A stretch of DNA of 6,345 nucleotides from Haloferacaceae archaeon (lineage in GTDB: Archaea > Halobacteriota > Halobacteria > Halobacteriales > Haloferacaceae). Below the pieces are notes generated by a model. That model did no database searches. It was not told the origin of the DNA and worked only from the letters and a program-made list of their open reading frames with translations. The stretch lies in contig JAQCMZ010000384.1 in NCBI GenBank assembly GCA_028274825.1, forward strand, positions 1 to 6,345, given 5' to 3'. A program made the translations under genes and the position numbers. This document shows, piece after piece, positions 5,668 through 6,345 of the stretch (position 1 is the first letter of the stretch; every line of letters begins with the position of its first letter).

Positions 5668-5839
5668 CGTCAGCATGGGAATCATAGAGTTCTGAATGAC
5701 GCCGAGACACTCACTCTGTCTGTAGATAGCCGGGGAGTCTCAGTTCGCGGCTGATGGCATGGGCAGTTTTGCTCGGACCGTAGAAAACACGCGATTAGTT
5801 CTCGACAGCCCACACCACAGAAGCGCCCGCCAGCGGTTG

Positions 5840-5917
5840 CTGAAAACACAGAAACTGTACTCGGCTCTACACGTTCATAAGCAAGTTTGGTAGACCGGAT
5901 ATAATACCTGTTTTCAG
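5840..5917. repeat. Interrupted 9-bp inverted repeat CTGAAAACA / TGTTTTCAG
   Basis: Perfect 9-bp arms at 5840-5848 and 5909-5917 enclose 60 nt that include a TATA-like ATATAATA. The size would fit a very small non-autonomous element, but I see no duplicated flanking target bases, so this may be chance or a promoter with paired sites. Confidence 0.25.
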
Positions 5918-6134
5918 ACGTTTCGAACATCAATCGACCTGCCTTTGACCCAGGTCCAGCTGTCGCATGCACTGATTTGCGACCGACTCAGTGTTCTCAT
6001 TGGGAACGACCGGCACAATTACTGCCAGAACACACTGCTCTCAGCACACCTACACACCCCCTAACGGCGTTCATATAGAACCGTGCAGAGCCGAGAACTG
6101 TAGTTAGCGTACAGTCTGTGATTATAAACAGCAA

Positions 6135-6170
6135 GGAGAATACCTGCGGCGTGAGCCGCAGGATGAATCC
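6135..6170 (-). mobile_element. Possible IS200/IS605 (tnpB-type) right-end / omega-RNA-like hairpin
   Basis: The core is an 8-bp perfect stem, CCTGCGGC (6143-6150) and GCCGCAGG (6155-6162), capped by GTGA, a GNRA tetraloop when read on the plus strand. Outside it a symmetric 5x5 internal loop (GAATA / ATGAA) is closed by GGA/TCC (6135-6137 and 6168-6170). On the minus strand this reads GGATTCATCC-stem-GTATTCTCC, which resembles haloarchaeal tnpB-element ends as I remember them. On that strand further hairpins precede it: TCCGA/TCGGA at 6168-6181 and GGCGG/CCGCC at 6300-6314. A transposon-associated guide RNA scaffold would look like this, with a guide starting near 6134. No tnpB is visible, but it could lie beyond the right edge. 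Alternatives are a bidirectional terminator or another structured RNA. Confidence 0.35.
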
Positions 6171-6181
6171 GACAACTCGGA

Positions 6182-6345
6182 CGCAATCCACGCCCGACTG
6201 CGAGCTGAGAGTTCTCCCCACGAGTTTCAACTGGCAGGCAACTAATTCTGTAGAGAGGAATCAGGTCGGGGACGGAGCGATTCCGCCTCCTCGGACGATG
6301 GCGGCCTGCCCGCCCCAAGCAACCACCCAATAATCGGACCCAGTC
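6182..6345. other. Right-edge sequence; possible degenerate tnpB 3' end on the minus strand
   Basis: A minus-strand frame is open from the window edge at 6345 to a stop near 6061. It includes CLPVETRGENS, which is loosely like the ALPVET/D words near the C-termini of haloarchaeal tnpB proteins, and then runs through the 6135-6170 hairpin. The rest is Arg-rich and not recognisable, so this is at best a decayed or out-of-frame tail. Short hairpins (GGCGG-cctgc-CCGCC at 6300-6314 and a bulged GGAGCG/CGCCTCC at about 6274-6290) are present. I cannot call a gene here. Confidence 0.2.

Larger units (their letters stand above)
5629..6134. other. Gene-poor region with scattered repeats
   Basis: No credible gene is seen. 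A 96-codon minus-strand frame (5972-5682) and others have no motifs and unusual composition. Structures present: a dyad at 5653-5667, a widely spaced 9-bp inverted repeat at 5840-5848 and 5909-5917, and a TATA-like GGATATAATACC (5897-5908) with no sensible gene after it on either strand. The segment 6000-6134 is less GC-rich than the coding genes and ends at the hairpin described at 6135-6170. Decayed mobile-element DNA is a reasonable reading, but I cannot identify any remnant protein. Confidence 0.45.

Noticed and set aside
5682..5972. 96-codon minus-strand frame
   Set aside because: No recognisable domain, no promoter at the right place, not acidic; it crosses the 5840-5917 inverted repeat.
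6159..6206. Box C/D sRNA (AGGATGA as box C, CTGA as box D)
   Set aside because: Box C has a mismatch in RTGATGA, no D'/C' pair lies between, and the same bases are better explained by the GC hairpin.
1..6345. CRISPR array or rRNA
   Set aside because: No regularly spaced repeats of 24-40 bp and no ribosomal RNA signature were seen on either strand.

Overview
The window looks like a chromosomal or accessory segment of a halophilic archaeon (class Halobacteria). The long proteins are rich in Asp and Glu. One secreted protein has a Tat-type lipoprotein leader followed by an acidic Ser/Asp/Glu linker, a common haloarchaeal arrangement. Several starts have TATA-like boxes about 22-27 nt upstream, as expected for leaderless or nearly leaderless transcripts. 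I cannot name the species.

Layout from left to right. Positions 1-72 (minus) hold the 5' end of an AbrB/MazE-type swapped-hairpin DNA-binding protein that runs off the window. Its promoter carries two perfect dyads (82-96 and 102-116) whose centres lie 20 bp apart. A GC-rich hairpin follows at 126-146. Positions 431-1762 (+) encode a CNNM/CorC-type membrane protein (DUF21, CBS pair, CorC_HlyC domain). Positions 1763-2261 contain no convincing gene but are rich in predicted RNA hairpins, including one bulged stem of about 20 bp. Positions 2262-3068 (+) encode an HD-domain metal-dependent phosphohydrolase. A 624-nt convergent gap follows. Positions 3693-4916 (minus) encode a lipid-anchored, secreted PQQ-dependent sugar-dehydrogenase-like beta-propeller.

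The right third is gene-poor. Its best-supported gene is a 54-residue acidic protein at 5464-5628 (+), directly downstream of an AT-rich promoter with a 22-bp-period direct repeat and a dyad. Near the right edge, 6135-6170 forms a GNRA-capped hairpin with a symmetric internal loop. It resembles the hairpins near the right ends of IS200/IS605 (tnpB) elements, and on the minus strand other small hairpins precede it, so the edge may hold an omega-RNA-like or transposon-end remnant.

The genes do not form one obvious operon. Each has its own wide upstream region, and the strands alternate. The most interesting parts are the non-coding ones: the structured 1763-2261 gap, the two repeat-bearing promoters, and the possible tnpB-element edge. 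No CRISPR array, rRNA or tRNA was found. No complete, clearly recognisable new multi-gene system is visible.
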